Part shown: positions 51,668-59,881 of the stretch, in pieces
Position numbering within the stretch: the first letter of the stretch is position 1
Layout of the letters: each line of letters begins with the position of its first letter
Origin: a virus
DNA length: 64,000 nucleotides
Reading direction: 5' to 3' (one strand)
IMG/VR virus record: IMGVR_UViG_3300032294_002964
Coordinates: 28,078 to 92,077 of that record
The notes under the pieces: model-generated
Seen by the model: the letters and a program-made list of their open reading frames with translations, nothing else
Databases searched by the model: none
What the model was told of the DNA's origin: nothing
Position numbers and translations under genes: made by a program

Positions 51668-52048
51668 ATGCTTGGAAAAAACACAATAAAAGTATCTCAA
51701 AAATTTATTGAGATATATCAAAACTTCAATGTTTCAGATCAAAGAGAAAAAATGAGTGAACTATCAAAAAAAGAATTATATCTTCTTTTAGACTCTTGTG
51801 TTGATAGTCATGATGAAGATGATCCAACTGTTATTCTTAATTTATCTCCATATTTTTTGGAGTTAAAAGAGATTTTGAAAATTCAATCCGGTGATGAAGT
51901 TAATAATGATATTTTAAAGGAGTTGCAAAAAGATACCGACTTTAGATTATCGAGTGATAGAGTATCAGAGAGTGGTGAAAAATTACCAAGTATATACACA
52001 AGAGATCAAGTTAGAGAACTCAAGCTTAATAAAATTTTTGATAAGTAA
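51668..52048 (+). CDS. Small acidic helical protein
   Basis: 126 residues. N-terminal helices (IKVSQKFIEIYQNFNVSDQ), then a Asp-rich loop (CVDSHDEDDPTVILN) and a charged C-terminus. No family recognised. Its 3' end contains the -33 box of the next gene's promoter. Confidence 0.55.
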   Translation: MLGKNTIKVSQKFIEIYQNFNVSDQREKMSELSKKELYLLLDSCVDSHDEDDPTVILNLSPYFLELKEILKIQSGDEVNNDILKELQKDTDFRLSSDRVSESGEKLPSIYTRDQVRELKLNKIFDK

Positions 52049-52067
52049 TATTTTATCCTTATATTTG
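52037..52067 (+). promoter_or_regulatory. Bacteroidota-type promoter of the 713-residue gene
   Basis: TTTG at 52037-52040, 19 bases, TATATTTG at 52060-52067; ATG 20 bases later at 52088. Confidence 0.85.
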
Positions 52068-52087
52068 TATTTCTAAATATTCCAAGA

Positions 52088-54229
52088 ATGAAATTTAAAC
52101 ATTTTGAAACAGAGTCAGGTAAGACTATAAAAACAGCCGAATTTGATGGATATAGTGTGGGAGATCGATTACTTGAAGGTCTTATGTTCCAAGTAGATAT
52201 CCAAGATGATGGAACAATGAAGGTTTATGTTAAAGATAAAGATCAAAAATGGTTTGATCAATTTAATACCGCAAAGTGGCTTGAGGAAGCTCAAAAATTT
52301 GCAGAAGGTAATGATATTTTTGAAGATCCTATTTCAGGAGAAGAATGCTGGGCAGTTACCGATGAAGTGACTACTTTGCCTCAAAAAACCGGTCATGTAA
52401 TTAAAACATCAACTATTGATGAAATTCTAAATTCTAAAGTTTCTAAAACTCTTGAAAAGGATCTTGGTGAAACTGAAGAAAAGGCTGAAGTCAAAGAACC
52501 TTTAATTGGTCAATATAAGCCGAAACGAAAGTTCTTAAATTTTATCACCGGACTTAAAGGTCGAATTCGACTTTTAAATAATTCTGCCTTTATTAAGGGT
52601 GAACAACTATCTGGGATGCTTGAAGGAGTTATCTTTAAAGTAACTATCTGTGATGAAGGTACAATCAACTTTGAAGAGGTTGATACAAACCAAACTACAC
52701 CAGATATGATACAACGACTTATCGATGAAATCGATGCTCGTGATGTAACTGGATATACTCAGAAATTTGTAGTATCTGGTCTCGATTTTTATGATGATGA
52801 TGCAAAATCTTGCTATCTTGAAGTAGAACACAAAAAACCAATTGATATGTTATTCTCACTATTTGACGAAGAAAAACCACAAGTAACTGAAACTGGTATG
52901 TCTATTCTTGACGCACTTTTCAGTTCTGAAACTGATGAAGAACTTGCCCGAGAATTTGAAGGTGAGTCTGATGAAGAAATTCAAAAAGAGTCTGAACCAG
53001 AGATAGTAGAAAACGAAGCTCAGAAAATGATGCGTGAATCCTTTGAAAAGATGAACGCTGAAAAAGTTCAAGAGTTGAAAGAACGAATTGAAAAGACTGA
53101 AAAAGAAATCAGTAAGTTGCGTATTGATGTAAAGCAAGCGGAGTCTAAAATTACATCTTCTTCCAAAGATTTGAAAGTTCTTAATACACGATTAGAGTCT
53201 TTGAGTCCAAAAGATCCTTCTGTTGGTTATGACTTCTTTGTTTCGAATGAAAACAAAACTGGTATTGAACCAGATGAAAACTTGGTATCGGTTGTTGAAA
53301 AGATTGCACCACTTTTGAAACTCAATACACCAGTTGTGATTAATATGTTGACTAAAGGATACTACACAATCAAAGTTCAGAAACAAGGGCCAGAAGAGGA
53401 TAAAAATAAACTGGATAAAGAAATTTATCAAAAGATCCAAAAGATTGATGTAATGGGTAAAGTTACTATGGTTGATACTTGTGAATTCGAGTACCGGGGT
53501 GATATGACTTGGCATCAATTGGTTGATAAGATGATCCGAATGGGATTTGATCAAAATCCAGACTTTGATAAAGAGTGTGGTTCAAACTCTTATGAGACTA
53601 AAGAGGAAGAAAAAGATGAAACTAATAACGATATGAATGATATGAAGAGCGCCATTATGAAGATGGCAGAAGATTTGGAAAAAAGTGGTACGAAGGGTAT
53701 GGTCGATTTGGCTGAGAGTAATATCAAGTCTATTGAAGAAAACTCGGAAGTGAAGTTTAAGGAATTGGTAGTATTTGATACACCAACTGATATTGTAATC
53801 ATCGGAAACAGGGATGAAGATGCTAAAGAGATTGTTGACTTTATGATTACTGATGATGAAACCGGATTTGATTTGTATGTTGATGGCAAAGAAAAAATGT
53901 CAATGATGTCGAGTGGATTTGGTGCTGTTATGACACTTAATGAATATAAAAAATTATATTCTCTAAAGGGTGAGGATATGGCAGAATATCACATTGTCGA
54001 AGGTGTTATTATTCCAGGATTTGTAGGTAAAATTGAAATTGGTGCTAAATTGGATGATGGTAGTATTTCAACAGATTTTGATTTAACAGATTATATTCAA
54101 CATCAACATGACTACTGTGATGTTATTGTAAACATTACTGGGAATCCAGAAATGTTTAAATTGAATGAAGACCTTTCTCTACCAACTGCAATTTTGAGAG
54201 ATATTAAGATTGATAAAATCATTAAATAA
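52088..54229 (+). CDS. Large acidic protein with duplicated N-terminal domain and coiled coil
   Basis: 713 residues. Two N-terminal copies of one unit are visible: GDRLLEGLMFQVDIQDDGTM (about 28-47) and LSGMLEGVIFKVTICDEGTI (about 175-194). A long coiled coil follows (residues about 320-380, rich in Lys/Glu/Ser), then two globular parts. Codons look unlike its neighbours (more CGA/CGT Arg and fewer AGA), as in the VWA gene at 54787, which could reflect high expression. Driven by its own host-type promoter. Function unknown. Confidence 0.65.
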   Translation: MKFKHFETESGKTIKTAEFDGYSVGDRLLEGLMFQVDIQDDGTMKVYVKDKDQKWFDQFNTAKWLEEAQKFAEGNDIFEDPISGEECWAVTDEVTTLPQKTGHVIKTSTIDEILNSKVSKTLEKDLGETEEKAEVKEPLIGQYKPKRKFLNFITGLKGRIRLLNNSAFIKGEQLSGMLEGVIFKVTICDEGTINFEEVDTNQTTPDMIQRLIDEIDARDVTGYTQKFVVSGLDFYDDDAKSCYLEVEHKKPIDMLFSLFDEEKPQVTETGMSILDALFSSETDEELAREFEGESDEEIQKESEPEIVENEAQKMMRESFEKMNAEKVQELKERIEKTEKEISKLRIDVKQAESKITSSSKDLKVLNTRLESLSPKDPSVGYDFFVSNENKTGIEPDENLVSVVEKIAPLLKLNTPVVINMLTKGYYTIKVQKQGPEEDKNKLDKEIYQKIQKIDVMGKVTMVDTCEFEYRGDMTWHQLVDKMIRMGFDQNPDFDKECGSNSYETKEEEKDETNNDMNDMKSAIMKMAEDLEKSGTKGMVDLAESNIKSIEENSEVKFKELVVFDTPTDIVIIGNRDEDAKEIVDFMITDDETGFDLYVDGKEKMSMMSSGFGAVMTLNEYKKLYSLKGEDMAEYHIVEGVIIPGFVGKIEIGAKLDDGSISTDFDLTDYIQHQHDYCDVIVNITGNPEMFKLNEDLSLPTAILRDIKIDKIIK

Positions 54230-54257
54230 GTATAATAATACACACACTTAACTTTAT

Positions 54258-54743
54258 ATGAAACGTACATTTAAAAAATGGATTACTTATAAAATAATGA
54301 AGCTCTTTGTAAGGTCAAGAAGAACTTTTAAAAGAGCATTGAAGACAATTGATCCCTCAACAAAGGGTAAATTGAACGACTTACAAAAGCCATTGTATGA
54401 TATCTGTATCAAACTGATTGGTGAGTCTACTACACAACTAAGATCAAACTCAATTGACTATGTTTATCATATAGAGTCTGATAAATACTTGGTGATTATA
54501 AAGCCAAATAATGACTCTAATCGTGAGATATACTCTGTTTCACTTATTGAGTATAAGGATGATTCAAAAAACCTCTTAGGATTTGTGGAGATTGCTTTTC
54601 CACCAGAAGAGGCTAGAGTAATCATTCATAAGTTTGAGAAAGAGACTCAAAAGAGGATGAAGACAAAACAGATACAAAAGACTGTTAAAGTTGCGAACCA
54701 CCTAAATGAGATTTTGAAAGAAATGTCAGAGGAATGTTTGTAA
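54258..54743 (+). CDS. Unknown basic protein
   Basis: 161 residues. Very basic N-terminus (MKRTFKKWITYKIMKLFVRS, then RRTFKRALKT), a mixed middle and a Lys-rich C-terminal helix (KETQKRMKTKQIQKTVK). May bind nucleic acid or the membrane surface. No known domain. The next gene's promoter begins at its stop codon. Confidence 0.55.
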   Translation: MKRTFKKWITYKIMKLFVRSRRTFKRALKTIDPSTKGKLNDLQKPLYDICIKLIGESTTQLRSNSIDYVYHIESDKYLVIIKPNNDSNREIYSVSLIEYKDDSKNLLGFVEIAFPPEEARVIIHKFEKETQKRMKTKQIQKTVKVANHLNEILKEMSEECL

Positions 54744-54767
54744 AATAGAAAATAATTCTTATATTTG
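54737..54767 (+). promoter_or_regulatory. Bacteroidota-type promoter of the metallopeptidase/VWA gene
   Basis: TTTG at 54737-54740, 19 bases, TATATTTG at 54760-54767; ATG 19 bases later at 54787. Confidence 0.85.
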
Positions 54768-54786
54768 TAAAAATAATACATCGAAG

Positions 54787-56373
54787 ATGATAGTAAAAAA
54801 TATACACGAAAAACTTCTGAACACAATTCAGACAATGTTGATTGACACAAAAGTCAATCTTCCATATTACGGTGAGTTTAACCTTCACATTAACTTTCAC
54901 GAGCAAGATTCTATTGGTACTTGTGCGGTTAACGTGACTTCAAAAGGTATGAACTTTTTCTACTCACCAAAGTTCCTTGAGCATATGTCTCAGAAAGAGG
55001 TGAATTTTATCGCATTGCACGAAGATTTCCACCTTCTTTTCAATCACCCTCGTCGTACAATTACTGGTCAATATGACCACAAACTTTCTAATATCGCTCA
55101 AGACATGATTATTAATCACGTTATTTGGGAAGATATTTCACACGCATTCGTAGAAATTCCTAAGAACAAAGATGGTAAGAACATGGCTCTATTCGTTCCG
55201 AAAGAGTACACTGGTAAACTTATCTTTGAAGAGTTGTATGAGTGGTTGAAAGAGAAGAAAGAAGAATTCCAAAAGAAGCAGAAAGAAGGTAAGTGCAAGA
55301 ACTCACAATGTCAGTCTTGCAACGGTACAGGTAAGAAACAAGACCAAGGTGGTCAGGGTCAACAGCAAGGTCAAGGCCAACAACAAGGTCAGGGTCAAGG
55401 TCAGGGTCAAGGTCAACAAGATGGTCAAGGACAAGGTCAGGGTCAAGGTCAACAAGATGGTCAAGGACAAGGTCAGGGTCAGAGCCAAGGCCAAGGTGGT
55501 GGACAACCAGGTGGCCAAAATGGTAATGGCGGTGGTGGAAACCAAGACGAGTCATGTCCAGACTGTGGTGGCACCGGAAACGAAGGTGGTAAAGACGCCT
55601 CTGGTAAACCATCATACGGTCCTTATGGTAAGAACCCATCTAAAGATGGTGAATCAATTGACACTTGGAGTACAGACCAAATTTTCCAAGATTTGGAAAA
55701 TGGTACTGGTGAATACCTTGACAAGCATATTGGTGACGATGTACCAGAAGAAATGCGTGAAGCAATGGTGCGTGATGTGATGGACAGACTTGCATCTCGT
55801 GGTCTTTCAGCGGGTAATGTTGAGACAACTCTTAACAAACTTCGCAAGCAGCGTAAAGACTACTTGAAAGAGATCAAGCGTTCTGTATCTAATATGATCT
55901 TTGGTCATATCAAGCAAAAGACCATTGTTAAACCAAATCGTCGTCAAATTGCAGGATTGAAAGGTAACCGTAAGATTAAGAGTAAAGTAAACGTTATTCT
56001 TGACACATCTGGTTCTATGGGTGGTCAAGGTACATTCGAAAGAGTTCTTTCTTATGTATATCGAAATGATATAGAAATCAACTTTATCCAAGGTGATACC
56101 GAAGTGAAGTGGGTAGAGAACTTCAAGAAGGCTAAACAACTTGAGACTATGAAAATTCACGGTCTTGGTGGTACAGTTCTTCAACCATCTGTTGACTATG
56201 TAGTTGAACACTACAACGAGTACAACACTGTTGTATTGACCGATGGTTACACAGACAATTTGGACTTGTCAAAAGTTAAAGGTCGAGTGTTGATGATTAC
56301 AGTTGGTGTGAAAGTACCAATCGCAAGAACTAACAACAAGGTTAAGCAAATCGTATTAGAAAATACTCATTAA
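54787..56373 (+). CDS. Predicted metallopeptidase plus VWA-like protein
   Basis: 528 residues. N-terminal zinc-peptidase-like domain with HEDFHLLFNH (His78, Glu79, His82, His87); C-terminal von Willebrand A-like domain with the metal-site motif VILDTSGSMGG near residue 403 and VVLTDGYTDN near 480. Between them a Gly-Gln repeat linker (about 185-255) flanked by CQSCNGTGKK and CPDCGGTGNEG, a DnaJ-like zinc pair interrupted by the linker. This combination (DUF2201-type peptidase with VWA) occurs in large phages and bacteria; role unknown, perhaps protein remodelling with the phage AAA or chaperone systems. Followed by a clear terminator. Confidence 0.82.
   Translation: MIVKNIHEKLLNTIQTMLIDTKVNLPYYGEFNLHINFHEQDSIGTCAVNVTSKGMNFFYSPKFLEHMSQKEVNFIALHEDFHLLFNHPRRTITGQYDHKLSNIAQDMIINHVIWEDISHAFVEIPKNKDGKNMALFVPKEYTGKLIFEELYEWLKEKKEEFQKKQKEGKCKNSQCQSCNGTGKKQDQGGQGQQQGQGQQQGQGQGQGQGQQDGQGQGQGQGQQDGQGQGQGQSQGQGGGQPGGQNGNGGGGNQDESCPDCGGTGNEGGKDASGKPSYGPYGKNPSKDGESIDTWSTDQIFQDLENGTGEYLDKHIGDDVPEEMREAMVRDVMDRLASRGLSAGNVETTLNKLRKQRKDYLKEIKRSVSNMIFGHIKQKTIVKPNRRQIAGLKGNRKIKSKVNVILDTSGSMGGQGTFERVLSYVYRNDIEINFIQGDTEVKWVENFKKAKQLETMKIHGLGGTVLQPSVDYVVEHYNEYNTVVLTDGYTDNLDLSKVKGRVLMITVGVKVPIARTNNKVKQIVLENTH
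55349..55500 (+). repeat. In-gene tandem repeats coding a Gly-Gln linker
   Basis: Short GGTCAAGGT-type units and a 36-base unit (copies offset from about 55402 and 55438) code for alternating Gly-Gln with occasional Asp. It is repeat-based and may vary in length between isolates. Confidence 0.8.
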
Positions 56374-56376
56374 AAA

Positions 56377-56399
56377 GAGGACCTTCGGGTCCTTTTTTT
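56377..56399 (+). terminator. Terminator with TTCG tetraloop
   Basis: AGGACC-TTCG-GGTCCT followed by seven T, right after the VWA gene stop. A classic stable loop. Confidence 0.9.
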
Positions 56400-56411
56400 A
56401 TACATATATAG

Positions 56412-56879
56412 ATGATAATATTAATTAGATGTGATAAAGAAGTCAGAAGTTATAATAACTGGACGACTACTTTTAATTCGGAAATTGGGGATATTAATGA
56501 GGTATTTACCAGTAATGGATTATCTACGCTTCTTCTATATAAAAGAAAACTACCTGATGAAGTTAGAAAATCTACAACTCAAAAAAGAGGAATAGGTTCA
56601 ATTTCGTCACTTGATTTTTCACTATTAACACAAGACTGCATTCTATTATATCATGGTGATGTTCTTGATGAACAGAAAGATGTGAAGGCTATTGAGGAGT
56701 TATTTCAACTTTGTCACAACAATCAAAAACATCTAGTTCTACAATTTAGTTTAGAAAACCAACATTTGATTAATCATATTTGTACTGGATCGGAAGTCTA
56801 TATTCATAGAGATGAATTGAAGACATTCTTAGTAAGACTAGATCGAGAATTAAAGATTAGTAAACTATTTAGCGAATAG
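56412..56879 (+). CDS. Unknown protein
   Basis: 155 residues. Alpha/beta with a Rossmann-like pattern (DCILLYHGDVLDEQKDVKAI and HLVLQFSLENQHLINH). No catalytic motif. Starts 12 bases after the terminator of the VWA gene with no visible host-type promoter. Overlaps the convergent tagged gene by 11 bases. Confidence 0.5.
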   Translation: MIILIRCDKEVRSYNNWTTTFNSEIGDINEVFTSNGLSTLLLYKRKLPDEVRKSTTQKRGIGSISSLDFSLLTQDCILLYHGDVLDEQKDVKAIEELFQLCHNNQKHLVLQFSLENQHLINHICTGSEVYIHRDELKTFLVRLDRELKISKLFSE

Positions 56880-57453
56880 CAATATAATTTCCTTTCCACT
56901 TCATAGGTGGTAATTTATAGTCAAACATAATCCAATCAATTTTTACATCACTATTTTTTAAATAGTGTTCAAATCTACTAATTGGATAAGAAAGTATTTT
57001 TTTTGGATCTATGTTGGTACTCCTATCTAAATCATCCACTACATCCATTGTCACTGCTTTTCTCAAAACGGAGTGGTTGGTAAAAGACCTTTTTTTGGCA
57101 ATTGTATGAAATTGAATATCTAATTCTTTAAGAATATTTTTTGAAACAGGTTCAAAACCTTCACTCAGTAAATAATTATGTAGGTGAGTTATTGATTGAA
57201 AATCATCCGAATCTAAATAGTGTTCATTTTTTAATAGAAAATGAGGAGAAAATACTTTAAATTTAAACTCGTTATGTGCTTTGGTTCCAGGAAAAACATT
57301 AACATCATCTATTCCATAGCTATAGTTTATTTCAAAACCATCATCCTTTAGAACAGATAATATATCATTGACATTATTGAGAATTTCTTCTCTAAAAGGA
57401 TCACCGTCAAATGGATCTTTTGACTCTAAAAATAATTTCCAGTTCTTAATCAT
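56869..57453 (-). CDS. Tagged protein, paralogue of 57450-57914 product
   Basis: 194 residues. N-terminus MIKNWKLFLESKDPFDG carries the tag. Then the recurrent helix EILNNVNDILSVLKDDGFEI, strands, and LHNYLLSEGFEPVSK. The sister protein upstream has the same order (DNIRDILLSLKV..., LDSYLRSEEFEPHSS), and the tag DNA is identical over 35 bases (57419-57453 and 57880-57914). Function unknown; a head-packed effector is the working idea. Confidence 0.75.
   Translation of the reverse strand: MIKNWKLFLESKDPFDGDPFREEILNNVNDILSVLKDDGFEINYSYGIDDVNVFPGTKAHNEFKFKVFSPHFLLKNEHYLDSDDFQSITHLHNYLLSEGFEPVSKNILKELDIQFHTIAKKRSFTNHSVLRKAVTMDVVDDLDRSTNIDPKKILSYPISRFEHYLKNSDVKIDWIMFDYKLPPMKWKGNYIAIR
57419..57453 (-). 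repeat. 35-base direct repeat, copy 1 (tag-coding)
   Basis: Exact match to 57880-57914. It encodes MIKNWKLFLES and the first base of the next codon; the genes diverge directly after it. Confidence 0.9.
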
Positions 57454-57914
57454 AGTTTAATTAATTCTCCAATTTTAAAAATATTTCCATTTTTATCATT
57501 ATAAAATCTTAGATAATCAGGTAGATTATATTGAAAATCAATTCTAGTTAAATCGATAACATCCTTATTTACACCAGTTAACATTTTTAGTAATGTGCTA
57601 ATAGGATACTGAGTAAGTTGTCCACTTCTTCTTTGAACAACAACATCTAATTCCTTACCGACAGAAGAATGAGGTTCAAATTCTTCACTTCTTAAATAAC
57701 TATCCAAGTGTAATACAGTTTGAACTTCCTCTATTCCTATTTTTCCCTCTATTATAAAAGAAACCTTAACTTTACCAAACTCTTCTACATAACTCCTTAT
57801 TAGAACTCTAATGTGGTGATCTACTTTCAAAGAAAGAAGAATATCTCTGATATTATCAAGTATTTCTTGGTCTCTACTATTTGACTCTAAAAATAATTTC
57901 CAGTTCTTAATCAT
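57450..57914 (-). CDS. Tagged protein, paralogue of 56869-57453 product
   Basis: 154 residues. N-terminus MIKNWKLFLESNSRDQEI carries the tag. Body is an alpha/beta unit beginning with the helix DNIRDILLSLKVDHHIRVLI. Overlaps the next gene by four bases and the preceding one by one, so three tagged genes form a coupled set (58153-56869). Function unknown. Confidence 0.75.
   Translation of the reverse strand: MIKNWKLFLESNSRDQEILDNIRDILLSLKVDHHIRVLIRSYVEEFGKVKVSFIIEGKIGIEEVQTVLHLDSYLRSEEFEPHSSVGKELDVVVQRRSGQLTQYPISTLLKMLTGVNKDVIDLTRIDFQYNLPDYLRFYNDKNGNIFKIGELIKL
57880..57914 (-). repeat. 35-base direct repeat, copy 2 (tag-coding)
   Basis: Second copy of the repeat at 57419-57453; see that entry for what it encodes. 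Confidence 0.9.
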
Positions 57915-58153
57915 CAGAATTCTATTTTTTCTACATTTTTTAATTCTACTTCATATTCTTTGCCATCAACTTCAACGGTGATTAAACCATCATCATCAAC
58001 ACTCATTGGATTGAGTGCCATATCTGGGTCATTATCTGGTAAATTATTTACAATAGTTGCATAGATAAATCCTTTACTCATTATGCATCTTCTGATATCC
58101 TCAAGGGTGAAGTTTTTATATTTAAATGCTTCAAAAAATTTCAAGTATCTCAT
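57914..58153 (-). CDS. Small tagged protein
   Basis: 79 residues from the ATG at 58153 (MRYLKFFEAFKYKNFTLED). An in-frame start at 58225 would extend back through the divergent gene and read as hydrophobic junk, so it is rejected. Tag form F-F-E/A. Body: helix ED-IRRCIMSKGFIYATIV and an acidic beta end. Faces the tagged gene at 58184 across a 30-base symmetric gap. Confidence 0.65.
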   Translation of the reverse strand: MRYLKFFEAFKYKNFTLEDIRRCIMSKGFIYATIVNNLPDNDPDMALNPMSVDDDGLITVEVDGKEYEVELKNVEKIEF

Positions 58154-58183
58154 TTTAATATATATTAAAAACCATTTTTTAAA

Positions 58184-58963
58184 ATGAAGTACTTGAAAAA
58201 GTTCAATGAAGAACTTAAACCACAAACATATAAAAGTGCGGCTAGAAAACTTAATAAAATAGTTAAAGAGAAACCAGCTTTGGCTAAAGCTATTGGAGCA
58301 GAGAAAAGAGCTAAAGATCTTGAAGAATACGCGAAAAAAATTGAAGATTTAGGTCAAATTGATCAATGGAAAAAAAATATAGATCAGTTTTCTAAATATG
58401 GTGAGTTTAATATTGAACTATCAAGAAAGGGTGTTAGTAATCTTCTATCATCAAAAGTATATACATTTTATTTAGACTTGAGTACAGATATAGAAATGCT
58501 AATAGACTCTTGGGATGAAGAAGATCCAGATAATAGAGATATCTCATTTGGATTTGCAGGTGGTTTAATTCCTAAAAATATTGAAGATCTCAATGAGATT
58601 AAAATGAATTATACATCAGAATTTTATAATGGATTCTTTTGGGGATTTTGGTTATATGTAGACTATAAAGTTGAAAATAGTGAAGTCTCTTTTAAGGGAA
58701 TCAGATTGTATGATTATGATTCAGTGCCTAATATTCAGATTGCTGATAGAAAGTCAGTAGTAAATCTAAAGAAATTATTAGTTAATTGCTTTGATGAAAC
58801 ATTTGATTATCCAAGTGGATATAAAGATATTCCTAATATGTATGATAAAATTAATCAATCAGCTATTCAAGATCTTGAAATATCATCGACACATGGTATT
58901 GATATGGGTAGAATAAAAGAAGATATTAAAAATACACCAATAATGTCATTTTATAAACAATGA
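58184..58963 (+). CDS. Tagged protein, paralogue of 58960-59757 product
   Basis: 259 residues. N-terminus MKYLKKFNEELKPQT carries the tag (F-N-E/E, weak cut site). Lys/Ala-rich helices follow (KEKPALAKAIGAEKRAKDLE), then a beta domain and the shared DRKSVVNLKKLL helix near residue 190. The next gene shows DRKSANNFKTILKK at the same place, so the two arose by duplication. ATGA overlap between them. Function unknown. Confidence 0.7.
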   Translation: MKYLKKFNEELKPQTYKSAARKLNKIVKEKPALAKAIGAEKRAKDLEEYAKKIEDLGQIDQWKKNIDQFSKYGEFNIELSRKGVSNLLSSKVYTFYLDLSTDIEMLIDSWDEEDPDNRDISFGFAGGLIPKNIEDLNEIKMNYTSEFYNGFFWGFWLYVDYKVENSEVSFKGIRLYDYDSVPNIQIADRKSVVNLKKLLVNCFDETFDYPSGYKDIPNMYDKINQSAIQDLEISSTHGIDMGRIKEDIKNTPIMSFYKQ

Positions 58964-59757
58964 AACACTTAAAGAAATTTGAAGAATTAAACATATCAAC
59001 ATATCTCAAAGCTGGTGAATTGCTTAGGAAGGGCGGACATAGCAAAAGAGGAGATAAAATGATTGATTGGGCGATGAAAGGTGAACTTAATAAAACACCC
59101 GAACTAAATCTGTGGATTAAATGGATGAACGAGTATCCGCCAAGAGGTGGTAGATCTGCTATTAAAAGGGGAATTGTCAGTGATCTACCTTTAAAGGTTA
59201 GAATAAATTCAATACATGTTAATTTAGATATGTTGAGTGAGGATATTAATTATCATAAAGATGAGAATAATTTTCCGATTTCACTGTCTATATCATTTAA
59301 TATAGATGAATCGGAACTTGAAAAGATTAATCCTGAGTACATTAAAAGTGTTAAAGATGAATGTAAATCTTCAAGTGGATTCAAATTATACCCAATGGAA
59401 CTTTATATGAGCTTTAAGTTAGATGAAAATGGACATATTGCTGAGAATCCTAAATTAAATATATTTTCATATAATGAAATAGGTGCGATGTTTAGTGATA
59501 GAAAGTCTGCTAACAATTTCAAAACAATTCTTAAAAAAGTATTAAGTAATGAAATAAAAGTCTATACTTATTATAAAGATGAAGATGATGATAGTCCAAT
59601 GACTAATTCTGAAGCCATTCTAGATAGAATACCTAAATTAATACCTACTATTGATATATCTGATGTAGAAATTATATTAGACGCATTTAAGAATATCAAT
59701 ACTAATAGTTTATATGCGGATGATCCAAATGATGCTTTGAAAAGAATTTCAAATTAA
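58960..59757 (+). CDS. Tagged protein, paralogue of 58184-58963 product
   Basis: 265 residues. N-terminus MKHLKKFEELNISTYLK is a tag variant (F-E-E). The basic segment GGHSKRGDKMIDWAMKG is followed by beta strands and DRKSANNFKTILKK. Same architecture as the upstream neighbour but low identity, which is what one expects for quickly diverging effectors. A host-type promoter begins within its 3' end. Confidence 0.7.
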   Translation: MKHLKKFEELNISTYLKAGELLRKGGHSKRGDKMIDWAMKGELNKTPELNLWIKWMNEYPPRGGRSAIKRGIVSDLPLKVRINSIHVNLDMLSEDINYHKDENNFPISLSISFNIDESELEKINPEYIKSVKDECKSSSGFKLYPMELYMSFKLDENGHIAENPKLNIFSYNEIGAMFSDRKSANNFKTILKKVLSNEIKVYTYYKDEDDDSPMTNSEAILDRIPKLIPTIDISDVEIILDAFKNINTNSLYADDPNDALKRISN

Positions 59758-59766
59758 CTATATTTG
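59736..59766 (+). promoter_or_regulatory. Bacteroidota-type promoter with ATG four bases after -7 box
   Basis: TTTG at 59736-59739, 19 bases, TATATTTG at 59759-59766. Four bases later an ATG (59771) opens an 11-codon ORF, and the homing endonuclease begins at 59882. The bases around -7 and ATG nearly match those at 15467-15481. Confidence 0.8.
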
Positions 59767-59881
59767 CAGTATGATAACTAAGTATAAACTTTTCTGCGGC
59801 AATTAAAAAAATTTAAAGATGTGTTCAGTATATTTTGACTTTTTCGGTATTTATAATTAATATATAAAAATAAAAAAGTAT

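Noticed and set aside
53192-53554. Minus-strand frames within the 713-residue gene
   Set aside because: Long antisense frames in this gene arise from its codon bias; they lack start signals and protein-like composition.
55349-55500. CRISPR-like repeats
   Set aside because: The repeats are contiguous, in frame, and code for Gly-Gln; there are no spacers.
56949-56967. CACTATTT/AAATAGTG hairpin as terminator of the 56412 gene
   Set aside because: It is followed by only two T, so support is too weak.
58154-58225. Upstream start for the small tagged gene at 57914
   Set aside because: The extension runs over the divergent gene start and is hydrophobic, whereas the inner ATG gives the shared tag.
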